Positions 43,795 to 52,082 of a stretch of 64,000 bases of DNA are shown piece after piece. The DNA lies in NCBI GenBank assembly GCA_905200545.1, contig CAJKKQ010000006.1, positions 75,426 through 139,425 on the forward strand, read 5' to 3'. The position numbers and the translations under genes were made by a program. The notes under the pieces were generated by a model. That model saw only the letters and a list, made by a program, of their open reading frames with translations, made no database searches and was not told where the DNA came from. The DNA is from an uncultured Oscillibacter sp. (GTDB taxonomy: Bacteria; Bacillota; Clostridia; Oscillospirales; Oscillospiraceae). Within the stretch, counting starts at the first letter, position 1. Every line of letters starts with the position of its first letter.

Positions 43795-45279
43795 TTACTT
43801 GTGGTAGAGCTTCTTGGTTTCGTACCGGGCCTCGCAGCTGACGTTGATGCCCAGCCGCTTGAGGAGGCTCTCGTCCACCTCGCTGAGGATGACGGAGAAG
43901 TGGGCGTCGCAGCCCCGGAGCTTGGGCAGCTGCTGCTGGGCCAGCTCCGCCAGGGGGTTGGTGAGGGCGGAGATGGTGAGGGCCATGAGCACCTCGTCGG
44001 TGTGGAGCCGGGGGTTCTTGTGGCCCAGGTACTCCGTCTTCAAACGGCACACGGGCTCCAGAACCTGGGAGGAGATGAGCTCAAAGTGGTCGTCGATGCC
44101 GCCCATGGCTTTCAGGGCGTTGAGCAGCAGGGCGGAGGCAGCCCCCAGGGTGTCGGAAGTGCGTCCCGTCACCACCCGGCCGTCCGGCAGCACCATGGCG
44201 CCGGCGGGAGCGCCGGTGGCCTCCGCCTTCAGCAAAGAGGCGGACACTGCCGGGCAGATCTCCGGGGTTACGCCCGCCTGGTTCATCACCAGCTCCAGCT
44301 TGCGCACCGGCTCGTCCCCGGCCTTGCCCCGCTTGCGGTCCACGCAGGCGGTGTAGTACCGGCGCAGGATCTCCATGCGGCTGGCCTCGCAGCACACAGC
44401 GTCGTCCACAATGCAGTTGCCCGCCATGTTGACGCCCATGTCCGTGGGGGACTGGTAGGGGGACTTGCCCAGGATGCGCTCGAAAATGGCGCTGAGCACC
44501 GGGAAGATTTCCACGTCCCGGTTGTAGTTGACGGCGGTCTTGCCGTAGGCCTCCAGATGGAAGGGGTCGATCATGTTCACATCGTTGAGGTCTGCCGTGG
44601 CCGCCTCATAGGCCAGGTTCACCGGGTGCTTGAGGGGCAGGTTCCAGATGGGGAACGTCTCGAACTTGGCATAGCCGGAGGCGATGCCACGCTTGAAATC
44701 GTGGTAGAGCTGAGAGAGGCAGGTGGCCATCTTGCCGCTGCCGGGGCCGGGGGCCGTCACCACCACCAGGGAGTGGGTGGTCTCGATGTAGTCGTTTTTG
44801 CCCAGGCCCTCGTCACTGACGATGTGGGCCACGTCGGAGGGGTACCCGGCAATGGGATAGTGGCGGTAGCAGCGGATCCCCAGGGCGGTGAGCCGCTTCA
44901 AGAAGGCGTCCGCCGCCGCCTGGCCGGAGTACCGGGTCAGCACCACGCTGCCCACGTAGAGGCCCATGCCCCGGAAGATGTCGATGAGGCGCAGCACGTC
45001 GTCATCGTAGGTGATACCCAGGTCGCCCCGGATCTTGCTCTTTTCGATGTCGGCGGCATTGATGGCAATGACGATCTCCACATCGTCCTGAAGCTGCTGG
45101 AGCATGCGGATTTTGCTGTCCGGCTCAAAGCCCGGCAGCACCCGGGAGGCGTGATAGTCGTCGAAGAGCTTGCCGCCGAACTCCAGATACAGCTTGCCGC
45201 CGAACTGGGCAATGCGCTCCCGGATATGGGCGGACTGCATCTCCAGATATTTTTGATTGTCAAACCCGATGCCTGTCAT
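43795..45279 (-). CDS. DUF1846-family protein
   Basis: A 494-aa cytoplasmic protein matching DUF1846, a family widespread in Firmicutes with solved but functionally unassigned structures. Blocks: GIGFDNQKYLEMQSAHIRER, GGKLYLEFGGKLFDDYHASRVL, VVVTAPGPGSGKMATCLSQL (phosphate-binding loop) and NYNRDVEIFPVL. Length is standard. It is divergent from purA across a 240-bp gap that contains a 14-bp palindrome. Confidence 0.93.
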   Translation of the reverse strand: MTGIGFDNQKYLEMQSAHIRERIAQFGGKLYLEFGGKLFDDYHASRVLPGFEPDSKIRMLQQLQDDVEIVIAINAADIEKSKIRGDLGITYDDDVLRLIDIFRGMGLYVGSVVLTRYSGQAAADAFLKRLTALGIRCYRHYPIAGYPSDVAHIVSDEGLGKNDYIETTHSLVVVTAPGPGSGKMATCLSQLYHDFKRGIASGYAKFETFPIWNLPLKHPVNLAYEAATADLNDVNMIDPFHLEAYGKTAVNYNRDVEIFPVLSAIFERILGKSPYQSPTDMGVNMAGNCIVDDAVCCEASRMEILRRYYTACVDRKRGKAGDEPVRKLELVMNQAGVTPEICPAVSASLLKAEATGAPAGAMVLPDGRVVTGRTSDTLGAASALLLNALKAMGGIDDHFELISSQVLEPVCRLKTEYLGHKNPRLHTDEVLMALTISALTNPLAELAQQQLPKLRGCDAHFSVILSEVDESLLKRLGINVSCEARYETKKLYHK

Positions 45280-45360
45280 GGTTGTTGACCCCTCTCATTT
45301 GTATTCAAAAATCATGTTCCAGTATATCACAGCCCGGTGGAGTTGAAAAGAAAAAACCGC

Positions 45361-45374
45361 AAAGGTCGACCTTT
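45361..45374. promoter_or_regulatory. Perfect palindrome AAAGGTCGACCTTT in the DUF1846-purA gap
   Basis: A 14-bp perfect palindrome about 40 bp upstream of the purA -35 and 80 bp upstream of the DUF1846 start. It could be an operator of a dimeric regulator. It does not match any box I know. Confidence 0.4.
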
Positions 45375-45412
45375 TATTAAGGGAATTTATATCGAATATT
45401 ACGACTTTGTTC

Positions 45413-45441
45413 TTTACTTATGGGAAAACCGCCGATATAAT
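45413..45441 (+). promoter_or_regulatory. purA promoter
   Basis: TTTACT (45413-45418), a 17-bp spacer and TATAAT (45436-45441). The leader is about 70 nt and contains a GC hairpin (about 45448-45481). Confidence 0.72.
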
Positions 45442-45519
45442 AATTAAGGTTGGGCTATGTGCCGGAAAAAGGCGGCCCAGCGTGCGTTTTGAGAAAAACA
45501 AACCGGGAGGTTTTCAAGT

Positions 45520-46794
45520 ATGTCTAATTGCGCCATTGTAGGCATCAACTGGGGTGACGAGGGCAAGGGCCGTATGGTGGACCTCATCACCCAGGACTAT
45601 GACGTGGTAGTCCGTTATCAGGGCGGCGGCAACGCCGGCCACACCGTGGTCAACGAGTTCGGCAAGTTCGCCCTGCACCTGCTGCCCTCCGGCATTTTCC
45701 GCAAGGGCGTGGTGAATATCCTGGGCAACGGCGTGGCTCTGGACTGCGAGAGCCTGTGGACGGAGATGACCGACGTGATGGGCAAGGGCGTGGCCATCAC
45801 CCCCGAGAATCTCAAGATCAGCGACCGGGCTTCTCTCCTGCTGCCCTGGCACCGGGATCTGGATGCCCTGGAGGAGGCCCGTCTCAAGGACAAGAAGTAC
45901 GGCTCCACCAAGCAGGGCATCGCTCCTTTCTACTCTGACAAGTACCAGAAGAAGACCGTCATGGCCGGCGAGCTCCTCTATCCCGAGCATCTCAAGGCCC
46001 ACCTCCAGGACATTCTGGAGTGGAAGAACCTGATCCTCACCAAGGTCTACGGGGCCGAGCCCTACACCATGGACCAGATGATGGCCTGGGTGGCGGACTT
46101 CGGCGAGAAGATACGCCCCTTTATCTGCGATACCGGCGCATTCCTGCGCAAGGCCCAGGCCGAGGGGAAGAACATCCTCTTTGAGGCCCAGCTGGGCGCC
46201 CTGCGGGATCTGGACTACGGCATCTATCCCTACACCACCTCCTCCAACGCTGTGGCGGCCTACGCCCCTGTGGGCTCCGGCCTGCCCTCCGCCAAGGTGG
46301 ACGAGGTCATCGGTGTGGTGAAGGCCTACTCCTCCTGCGTGGGCGAGGGCCCCTTCACCTGCGAGTGGTTTGGCGAGGAGGCCGAGCAGCTGCGGGAGGC
46401 CGGCGGCGAATACGGCGCCAAGACGGGCCGTCCCCGCCGGGTGGGCCCCATCGACATCGTGGCCACCCGCTACGGTGTCCAGTGCCAGGCGGCTACCAAC
46501 ATCGCCCTGACCAAGCTGGATGTCCTCAGCTATATGGACAAGATCCCTGTCTGCGCCCACTATACCCTGGACGGCAAGCAGATCGACGAGTTCCCCTTCC
46601 CTGCCGTGCTGCCTGAGGCCAAGCCCGTGGTGGAGTACATGGACGGCTGGAAGTGCGACATCTCCGGCGTGCGCAAGTGGGAGGACCTGCCTGAGGCCGC
46701 CCGCAAGTATGTGGAATATGTGGAGCGCCAGATCGGCTGCCACATCGGCTATGTGTCCGTGGGCCCCGAGCGGGATTCCATCATCATCCGGTGA
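45520..46794 (+). CDS. purA: Adenylosuccinate synthase
   Basis: A 424-aa enzyme converting IMP and aspartate to adenylosuccinate with GTP. Signatures: VGINWGDEGKGRMVD (P-loop region, G-x-x-x-GDEGKG), RYQGGGNAGHTVV, GNGVALD, FEAQLGALRDLDYGIYPYTTSSN and GRPRRVGPIDIVATRY. Length is standard. GGGAGG lies upstream of the ATG at 45520. It is followed after 240 bp by purB, the next enzyme of the branch. Confidence 0.97.
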   Translation: MSNCAIVGINWGDEGKGRMVDLITQDYDVVVRYQGGGNAGHTVVNEFGKFALHLLPSGIFRKGVVNILGNGVALDCESLWTEMTDVMGKGVAITPENLKISDRASLLLPWHRDLDALEEARLKDKKYGSTKQGIAPFYSDKYQKKTVMAGELLYPEHLKAHLQDILEWKNLILTKVYGAEPYTMDQMMAWVADFGEKIRPFICDTGAFLRKAQAEGKNILFEAQLGALRDLDYGIYPYTTSSNAVAAYAPVGSGLPSAKVDEVIGVVKAYSSCVGEGPFTCEWFGEEAEQLREAGGEYGAKTGRPRRVGPIDIVATRYGVQCQAATNIALTKLDVLSYMDKIPVCAHYTLDGKQIDEFPFPAVLPEAKPVVEYMDGWKCDISGVRKWEDLPEAARKYVEYVERQIGCHIGYVSVGPERDSIIIR

Positions 46795-47034
46795 TTATTC
46801 GAGGGGGAGCAGGCTTACACCGTTGCGGCATTGCGATCCCCGTCCCCGTTGGGGCCGCCGATCGCGCCGCTGCCTCGAAAGCGGCTTGCTTCTCCCGCCA
46901 CCGGCGGCGCATCGCCGCTTTCCCCTCGATCTCCCAATCAAATCGCTTCGCCTCCGGCGAAACAGACTGTACTCTCTGGAGGCACCCTGACGGGTGCCTC
47001 CTAACTTTTAAATGAAAGAAAGGTGGACCTCCTT
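46795..47034 (+). other. GC-rich purA-purB spacer
   Basis: A 240-bp stretch with several short inverted repeats, such as TTCGCCTCCGGCGAA near 46947, and a terminator at its end. No open frame or RNA gene is supported. Confidence 0.5.
46978..47005 (+). terminator. purA terminator
   Basis: A 10-bp stem GGAGGCACCC (46978-46987) with its complement (46992-47001), followed by TAACTTTT. Confidence 0.72.
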
Positions 47035-48453
47035 ATGTCCAAAGACCGTTACGAATCCCCTCTGGCGTCCCGGTACGCCTCGGAGTTTATGCTGCACCTC
47101 TTCTCCCCGGATATGCGCATCCAGACCTGGCGGCGGCTGTGGGTGGCCCTGGCCCGGGCGGAGCACAACCTGGGGCTCCCCATCACGGCGGAGCAGGTGG
47201 CGGAGCTGGAGGCCCACATCACCGACATCGACTATGACACCGCAGCCGCCCGGGAAAAGGAAGTCCGCCACGACGTGATGGCCCACGTCTATACCTACGG
47301 CAAGGCGGCCCCCTCCGCCGCCGGCATCATTCACCTGGGCGCCACATCCTGCTATGTCACCGACAACGCCGACCTCATCCTCTACCGGGAGGGCCTCAAG
47401 TACCTGCGGGGCGAGCTTCTGGCGGTGTTGCGGAACCTCAGCGCCTTTGCCGACAAGTACAAGGCCACCCCCACTCTGGGCTACACCCACTATCAGCCCG
47501 CCCAGCTGGTGACCATCGGCAAGCGGGCCACCCTCTGGATGCAGGACCTCCTCTCCGATCTGGAGGAGCTGGACTTCGTCACCGACAACCTGCGCTTTTT
47601 GGGCTGCCGGGGCACCACCGGCACCGAGGCCAGCTTCCTGGACCTCTTTGACGGAGACGGCGCCAAGGTGGACGAGATGAACCGCCAGATCAGCGCCGAG
47701 TTCGGCTTTGCCAAGTGCTTCGACGTCTGCGGCCAGACCTATCCCCGGAAGGTGGACAGCCGGATTTTGAACGTCCTCTCCTCCATTGCCCAGAGCTGCT
47801 ACCGCATGGCAAACGACCTGCGGCTCCTCCAGCACGACCGGCAGGTGGAAGAGCCCTTCGAGAAAAACCAGATCGGCTCCTCCGCTATGGCCTACAAGCG
47901 CAACCCCATGCGCTCCGAGCGCATCTGCTCCCTTTCCCGCTACCTGATGGCGGACGCCATGAACGCGCCCATGACCGCCTCCGTCCAGTGGCTGGAGCGG
48001 ACGCTGGACGACTCCGCCAACCGCCGCATCTCCATGCCGGAGGGCTTCCTCTGCGCCGACGCCATTTTGCGCCTGGCCCAGAACGTCACCGACGGGCTCC
48101 ACGTCAACGAGAAGGTGGTGGAGGCCACGGTGCGGGAGTACCTGCCCTTCATCGCCACGGAGAATCTGATGATGGAGGCGGTGAAGCGGGGCGGCAACCG
48201 CCAGGAGCTCCACGAGATCATCCGCAAATGCTCCATGGCCGCCACCGCCCGGATGAAGGAGGGCGAAAAGTGCGACCTCCTGGCCCGTCTGGCGGCGGAG
48301 CCCGCCTTCGGCATGACGGAAGCGGAGATGGAAGAGCTCCTGACCCCCGGTGCCTATATCGGCCGCTGCCAGAGCCAGGTGGAGGCCTTCCTCTCCCGGG
48401 TGCAGCCGCTGCTCTCCGGCGCCACCAGGGAAAAAGCGGAGATCAATCTGTAA
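47035..48453 (+). CDS. purB: Adenylosuccinate lyase
   Basis: A 472-aa fumarase/aspartase-superfamily enzyme that splits adenylosuccinate and SAICAR. Signatures: IIHLGATSCYVTDNAD, PTLGYTHYQPAQL, the catalytic-loop IGSSAMAYKRNPMRSE, and a C-terminal helical domain. I use ATG 47035 (AAAGGTGG upstream, and MSKDRYESPLASRYAS matches the family N-terminus). An in-frame GTG at 47023 lies within that ribosome site. Confidence 0.96.
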   Translation: MSKDRYESPLASRYASEFMLHLFSPDMRIQTWRRLWVALARAEHNLGLPITAEQVAELEAHITDIDYDTAAAREKEVRHDVMAHVYTYGKAAPSAAGIIHLGATSCYVTDNADLILYREGLKYLRGELLAVLRNLSAFADKYKATPTLGYTHYQPAQLVTIGKRATLWMQDLLSDLEELDFVTDNLRFLGCRGTTGTEASFLDLFDGDGAKVDEMNRQISAEFGFAKCFDVCGQTYPRKVDSRILNVLSSIAQSCYRMANDLRLLQHDRQVEEPFEKNQIGSSAMAYKRNPMRSERICSLSRYLMADAMNAPMTASVQWLERTLDDSANRRISMPEGFLCADAILRLAQNVTDGLHVNEKVVEATVREYLPFIATENLMMEAVKRGGNRQELHEIIRKCSMAATARMKEGEKCDLLARLAAEPAFGMTEAEMEELLTPGAYIGRCQSQVEAFLSRVQPLLSGATREKAEINL

Positions 48454-48466
48454 GGACAATCTCTGA

Positions 48467-48498
48467 GGATGGCCGCCGTACACGGCGGCCATCCCTGT
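48467..48498 (+). terminator. purB terminator
   Basis: A 13-bp stem GGATGGCCGCCGT (48467-48479) with its complement (48482-48494). The T run is weak. Confidence 0.65.
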
Positions 48499-48569
48499 TT
48501 CCCCGGCTTTTTGGCGATCTAACGCACCGGAAAAAAGGCGGGAACAATGAAAACTGGAAGTATTACCTA

Positions 48570-48597
48570 TTGCGTTTTCCCAATTTTCTGATAGGAT
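48570..48597 (+). promoter_or_regulatory. Glutamine synthetase III promoter
   Basis: TTGCGT (48570-48575), a 16-bp spacer and TAGGAT (48592-48597), about 80 bp before the start codon. Confidence 0.65.
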
Positions 48598-48678
48598 AGC
48601 CTATAAGGGCTTGCTGGAAAATGGGCGGAGCAGTCCGCCTGGTTTCGAGCAAGTCCCACAAGAAGGAGGAGGACCCCT

Positions 48679-50766
48679 ATGAGCACCAATCTGAAACTTA
48701 CCGAGCTGTTCGGCAGCATGGTCTTTAACGAGGAGACCATGAAGGAGCGGCTCTCTTCCGCATCCTATAAAACCTGGAAGCAGTGCGTCACCGACGGCTC
48801 GCCCCTGGATCTCTCCACCGCCAACGAGATCGCCGAGGCCATGAAGCAGTGGGCGGTGGAGAAGGGCGCCACCCACTATACCCACTGGTTCCAGCCCATG
48901 ACCGGCGTCACCGCGGAAAAACACGACAGCTTCATTGTCCCTGCCGGCGGCGGCAAGATCATTATGGAGTTCTCGGGCAAGGAGCTGGTCCGGGGTGAGT
49001 CCGATGCTTCCTCCTTCCCCTCCGGCGGCCTGCGGGCCACCTTTGAGGCCCGGGGCTACACCGCCTGGGACCCCACCTCCTTTGCCTTCATCAAGGAGGG
49101 ATCCCTCTGCATCCCCACCATTTTCTGCTCCTACTCCGGTGCGGCCCTGGACAAGAAGACGCCCCTGCTGCGGTCCATAGACGAGGTCTCCCGCCAGGCG
49201 GTTCGCATTCTGCGGCTCTTCGGTGACATGGAGACCAAGCGGGTGGTGGCCCAGGTGGGCCCCGAGCAGGAGTACTTCCTCATTGACAAGAAGCTCTACA
49301 ACCAGCGGGAGGACCTGCGCATGTGCGGCCGCACCCTCTTCGGTGCCCGCCCGCCTCGGGGCCAGGAGCTGGAGGACCACTACTACGGTGCCATCCGTCC
49401 CCGGGTGGCCGCCTACATGAAAGACCTGGATGAGGAGCTGTGGAAGCTTGGCATCTACAGCAAAACCAAGCACAACGAGGTGGCACCCTCCCAGCATGAG
49501 ATGGCCCCCATCTACACCGACGCCAACAGCGCCTGCGACCAGAACCAGTTGACCATGGAGGTCATGAAGAAGGTGGCCGAGCGCCACGACCTGGTGTGCC
49601 TGCTCCACGAAAAGCCCTTTGCCGGCGTCAACGGCTCCGGCAAGCACGACAACTGGTCGTTGTCCACCGACAGCGGCAAGAACCTCTTCAAGCCCGGCTC
49701 CACCCCCAGCCAGAATGCCCAGTTTTTGCTGTTCCTGGCGGCCTTTGTCAAGGGCGTGGACGAGTATCAGGACTTCCTGCGGGCCACGGTGGCCTTCCCC
49801 GGCAATGACCACCGCCTGGGTGCCCAGGAGGCGCCGCCCGCCATCCTCTCCATCTTCCTGGGCGACGAGCTCAGCGCCGTGGTGGACGCCATTATCAACG
49901 GCACGGAGTATCAGGACTCCGGCAAGCGCACGCTGCAGATCGGCGTGGACGTGATGCCCCCCATCCCCCAGGACAACACCGACCGCAATCGCACCTCCCC
50001 CATGGCTTTCACCGGCAACAAGTTCGAGTTCCGGATGCTGGGCTCCTCCCAGTCCATTTCCGGCCCCAACATCGCCCTGAACACCATTATGGCCGAGGAA
50101 CTCCAGCAGTTTGCCGACGAGCTGGAGGGCTCCAAAGATTTCCGGCGGGATCTGTCCGCCCTGATCCGCCGGGTGTTCACCGAGCACCGGCGCATCATCT
50201 TCGACGGCAACGGCTATGACGACGGCTGGGTGGCCGAGGCCGCCCGTCGGGGGCTCAGCAACCTGGTCTCCACCGCCGATGCCCTGCCCATGTACACCGC
50301 GCCCAAGAACGTGGATCTGTTTGTCAAGCACGGCATCTACACCCTGGGTGAGATCGAGGCCCGGGCGGAGATCCACATTGAGAACTACAGCGCCGTCATC
50401 TCCATCGAGGCCAAGACCATGGCGGATATGATCCGCCACCAGATCCTCCCTGCCGTCTCCGGCTACGCCGATGAACTGTGCCAGCGGGCGTACCACAAGG
50501 ATTCCATGGGCGTTCCCTGCCGGTATGAAAAGCAGGTGGCCGGGAAGATCAGCGCTCTGACGGACCTCTTGATGGACCAGTGCCTGGCGCTGGAGGCGGA
50601 CATTGCCGCCATCCCCACCGGCAGCCGGGAGGCCATGGACTACTGCCACACGGTCATCGTGCCCGCCATGGCCGCCGCCCGGGAGACCGCCGATCAGCTG
50701 GAGGAGCTCACCGCCGACGAGGCCTGGCCTTTCCCGGTGTATTCCGATCTGCTCTTCTCCGTGTAA
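48679..50766 (+). CDS. Glutamine synthetase type III
   Basis: A 695-aa enzyme of the GSIII class, which is much longer than GSI. Blocks: the N-terminal MVFNEETMKERL unique to GSIII; THYTHWFQPMTGVTAEKHDSF; QVGPEQEYFLID (metal-binding Glu); KHNEVAPSQHEMAPIY; GVNGSGKHDNWSLST; and NKFEFRMLGSSQSISGPN. It makes glutamine from glutamate and ammonia. AAGGAGGAGG precedes the ATG at 48679. It is a single-gene unit after purB. I see no PII or GlnR box by eye. Confidence 0.96.
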   Translation: MSTNLKLTELFGSMVFNEETMKERLSSASYKTWKQCVTDGSPLDLSTANEIAEAMKQWAVEKGATHYTHWFQPMTGVTAEKHDSFIVPAGGGKIIMEFSGKELVRGESDASSFPSGGLRATFEARGYTAWDPTSFAFIKEGSLCIPTIFCSYSGAALDKKTPLLRSIDEVSRQAVRILRLFGDMETKRVVAQVGPEQEYFLIDKKLYNQREDLRMCGRTLFGARPPRGQELEDHYYGAIRPRVAAYMKDLDEELWKLGIYSKTKHNEVAPSQHEMAPIYTDANSACDQNQLTMEVMKKVAERHDLVCLLHEKPFAGVNGSGKHDNWSLSTDSGKNLFKPGSTPSQNAQFLLFLAAFVKGVDEYQDFLRATVAFPGNDHRLGAQEAPPAILSIFLGDELSAVVDAIINGTEYQDSGKRTLQIGVDVMPPIPQDNTDRNRTSPMAFTGNKFEFRMLGSSQSISGPNIALNTIMAEELQQFADELEGSKDFRRDLSALIRRVFTEHRRIIFDGNGYDDGWVAEAARRGLSNLVSTADALPMYTAPKNVDLFVKHGIYTLGEIEARAEIHIENYSAVISIEAKTMADMIRHQILPAVSGYADELCQRAYHKDSMGVPCRYEKQVAGKISALTDLLMDQCLALEADIAAIPTGSREAMDYCHTVIVPAMAAARETADQLEELTADEAWPFPVYSDLLFSV

Positions 50767-50784
50767 TCATCGTTCCATACAAAA

Positions 50785-50813
50785 GGAGCCGGACCCCTGC
50801 GGGGTCCGGCTCC
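50785..50813 (-). terminator. lrgAB terminator
   Basis: A 13-bp stem GGAGCCGGACCCC (50785-50797) with its complement (50801-50813), with T on the minus-strand side. Confidence 0.8.
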
Positions 50814-50838
50814 GAATTTATGCTGTTTGGCCTGATAT

Positions 50839-51528
50839 TCAAACGAAGAACTGGAAAAACAGGGCGAAAATGGTGGTGATGATGCCGCAAAGGCCGATGG
50901 CCAGGCCGCTCATGGCACCCTCCGTCTCCCCCAGTTCCAGGGCCTTGGCAGTGCCTACGGCGTGGCTGCAGGCGCCGATGGCCAATCCCGCTGCCACCGG
51001 ATCCTTCACCCGGAAGAGTTTCATCAGCAGCGGCGCGCAGAGGTTGCCCATGATGCCGGTGAAACACACCGCCGCCACCGTTACCGCCGTGATGCCGCCC
51101 TGCCCCTGGGAGATGGCGGTGGCAATGGGGGTGGTGACGGACTTGGGCAGCAGGGAGATGGTCAGCTGGCTGTCCAGGCCGAAGAGGCGGCACATGCCCA
51201 GGATGCTGAACACAGCGGTGGCGGTTCCGGCCACGCAGCCTGCCAGGATGGGCAGCAGGTTCTTTTTCAGAAGGTCTATCTGGGAGTAGATGGTCACCGC
51301 CAGACAGGCGGTGGCAGGCCCCAGGAAGAGGTTGATGATGGCACCCCCCTGGTTGTAATCCTCATAGGGGATGTCAAAGACTACCAGCAGCGCGATAATC
51401 AGCAGCGTGGCGATGACCAGGGGATTGCACACCACCAGGCGGGTCTTGCGCTGGATGGCGACGCCCAGGGCGTACGCCGCCACAGAGACCGCCACGCCGA
51501 AAAAGGGAGAGGCAAAGGCTTCGCTCAC
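50839..51528 (-). CDS. lrgB: LrgB-family membrane protein
   Basis: A 229-aa protein with about seven TM segments matching LrgB/CidB (TIGR00659/PF04172). Marks: AVAIQRKTRLVVCNPLVIA, NLFLGPATACLAVTIYSQ and the conserved LLPKSVTTPIATAIS, then GACSHAVGTAKAL near the C-terminus. It starts with GTG at 51528 that overlaps the lrgA stop (GTGA), so translation is coupled. LrgAB/CidAB pairs affect murein hydrolase activity in staphylococci and transport glycolate/pyruvate-type metabolites in other groups; the role here is unknown. Confidence 0.93.
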   Translation of the reverse strand: MSEAFASPFFGVAVSVAAYALGVAIQRKTRLVVCNPLVIATLLIIALLVVFDIPYEDYNQGGAIINLFLGPATACLAVTIYSQIDLLKKNLLPILAGCVAGTATAVFSILGMCRLFGLDSQLTISLLPKSVTTPIATAISQGQGGITAVTVAAVCFTGIMGNLCAPLLMKLFRVKDPVAAGLAIGACSHAVGTAKALELGETEGAMSGLAIGLCGIITTIFALFFQFFV

Positions 51529-51938
51529 GGTTTTTTCCTCCTATTCAAAAGCCGGTTGGTGAGGGTCACGGTGGCTGCGGTGACGGCAAAGGTGGCGATG
51601 GTGGACACGATGCAGATCACCGGCAGCACCACCAGATTCTCCCGCAGTACATCCACATAGTTCATAATGCCCACGGTGGCGGGGATGAAGAAGAACTGGA
51701 GATTCCCCAGGAGAAAATCCGATTTTTCCTGTACGTGCCTGGGATGGAGCACCCGCACCAGCAACAGCACCAGCAAAATCAGCATGGCGATGACGCTGGC
51801 AGGCAGGGGGAAGGGCAGTACCGCCTCAATGAGGGTCCCCAGCCAGCAGATTGCAAACACGATTCCAATTTGACTGAGCAGTTTCAATGTTTTGCGCCTC
51901 ACTTTTTGATCCGGCTCGGAAAAGCCGTTTTTATCCAT
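51525..51938 (-). CDS. lrgA: CidA/LrgA-family membrane protein
   Basis: A 137-aa holin-like protein with four TM segments: LSQIGIVFAICWLGTLIEAVL, ASVIAMLILLVLLLVRVL, LGNLQFFFIPATVGIMNYVD and LVVLPVICIVSTIATFAVTA. LPASVIAMLILL and FFFIPATVGIMNY are family marks. The ATG at 51938 has no clear ribosome site, because the preceding bases are pyrimidine-rich. The open frame upstream to 52022 runs through a hairpin. Its promoter and a terminator-like hairpin lie within 100 bp upstream. Confidence 0.9.
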   Translation of the reverse strand: MDKNGFSEPDQKVRRKTLKLLSQIGIVFAICWLGTLIEAVLPFPLPASVIAMLILLVLLLVRVLHPRHVQEKSDFLLGNLQFFFIPATVGIMNYVDVLRENLVVLPVICIVSTIATFAVTAATVTLTNRLLNRRKKP

Positions 51939-51952
51939 CGGGGGAAAGAAAA

Positions 51953-51992
51953 CAAAGGAGCCTTGACGGCCAGGATCGTCAAGGCTCCTTTG
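51953..51992 (-). terminator. Terminator-like hairpin between the CoA-transferase gene and lrgA, inside the lrgA leader
   Basis: A perfect 16-bp stem (51953-51968 with 51977-51992) with an 8-nt loop, followed on the minus strand by TTTTCTTT. It ends the upstream CoA-transferase transcript but also lies between the lrgA promoter and the lrgA ATG. The stem contains AAAGGAG. Confidence 0.75.
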
Positions 51993-52008
51993 CTGCACAA
52001 TGGAACAT

Positions 52009-52037
52009 ATTCTACTGGACAACCGCCGGAATGTAAA
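52009..52037 (-). promoter_or_regulatory. lrgA promoter
   Basis: On the minus strand, TTTACA (52032-52037) and TAGAAT (52009-52014) are 17 bp apart. Transcription would start near 52002, so the hairpin at 51953-51992 is in the leader. Confidence 0.65.
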
Positions 52038-52082
52038 GAGGCAAGGTGGATAATTTTCCGCCCTCAGACGGCATATTTTTCC

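Noticed and set aside
46795..47034. A possible small gene between purA and purB
   Set aside because: The frames are short, lack ribosome sites and show no protein-like sequence. The end is a terminator.
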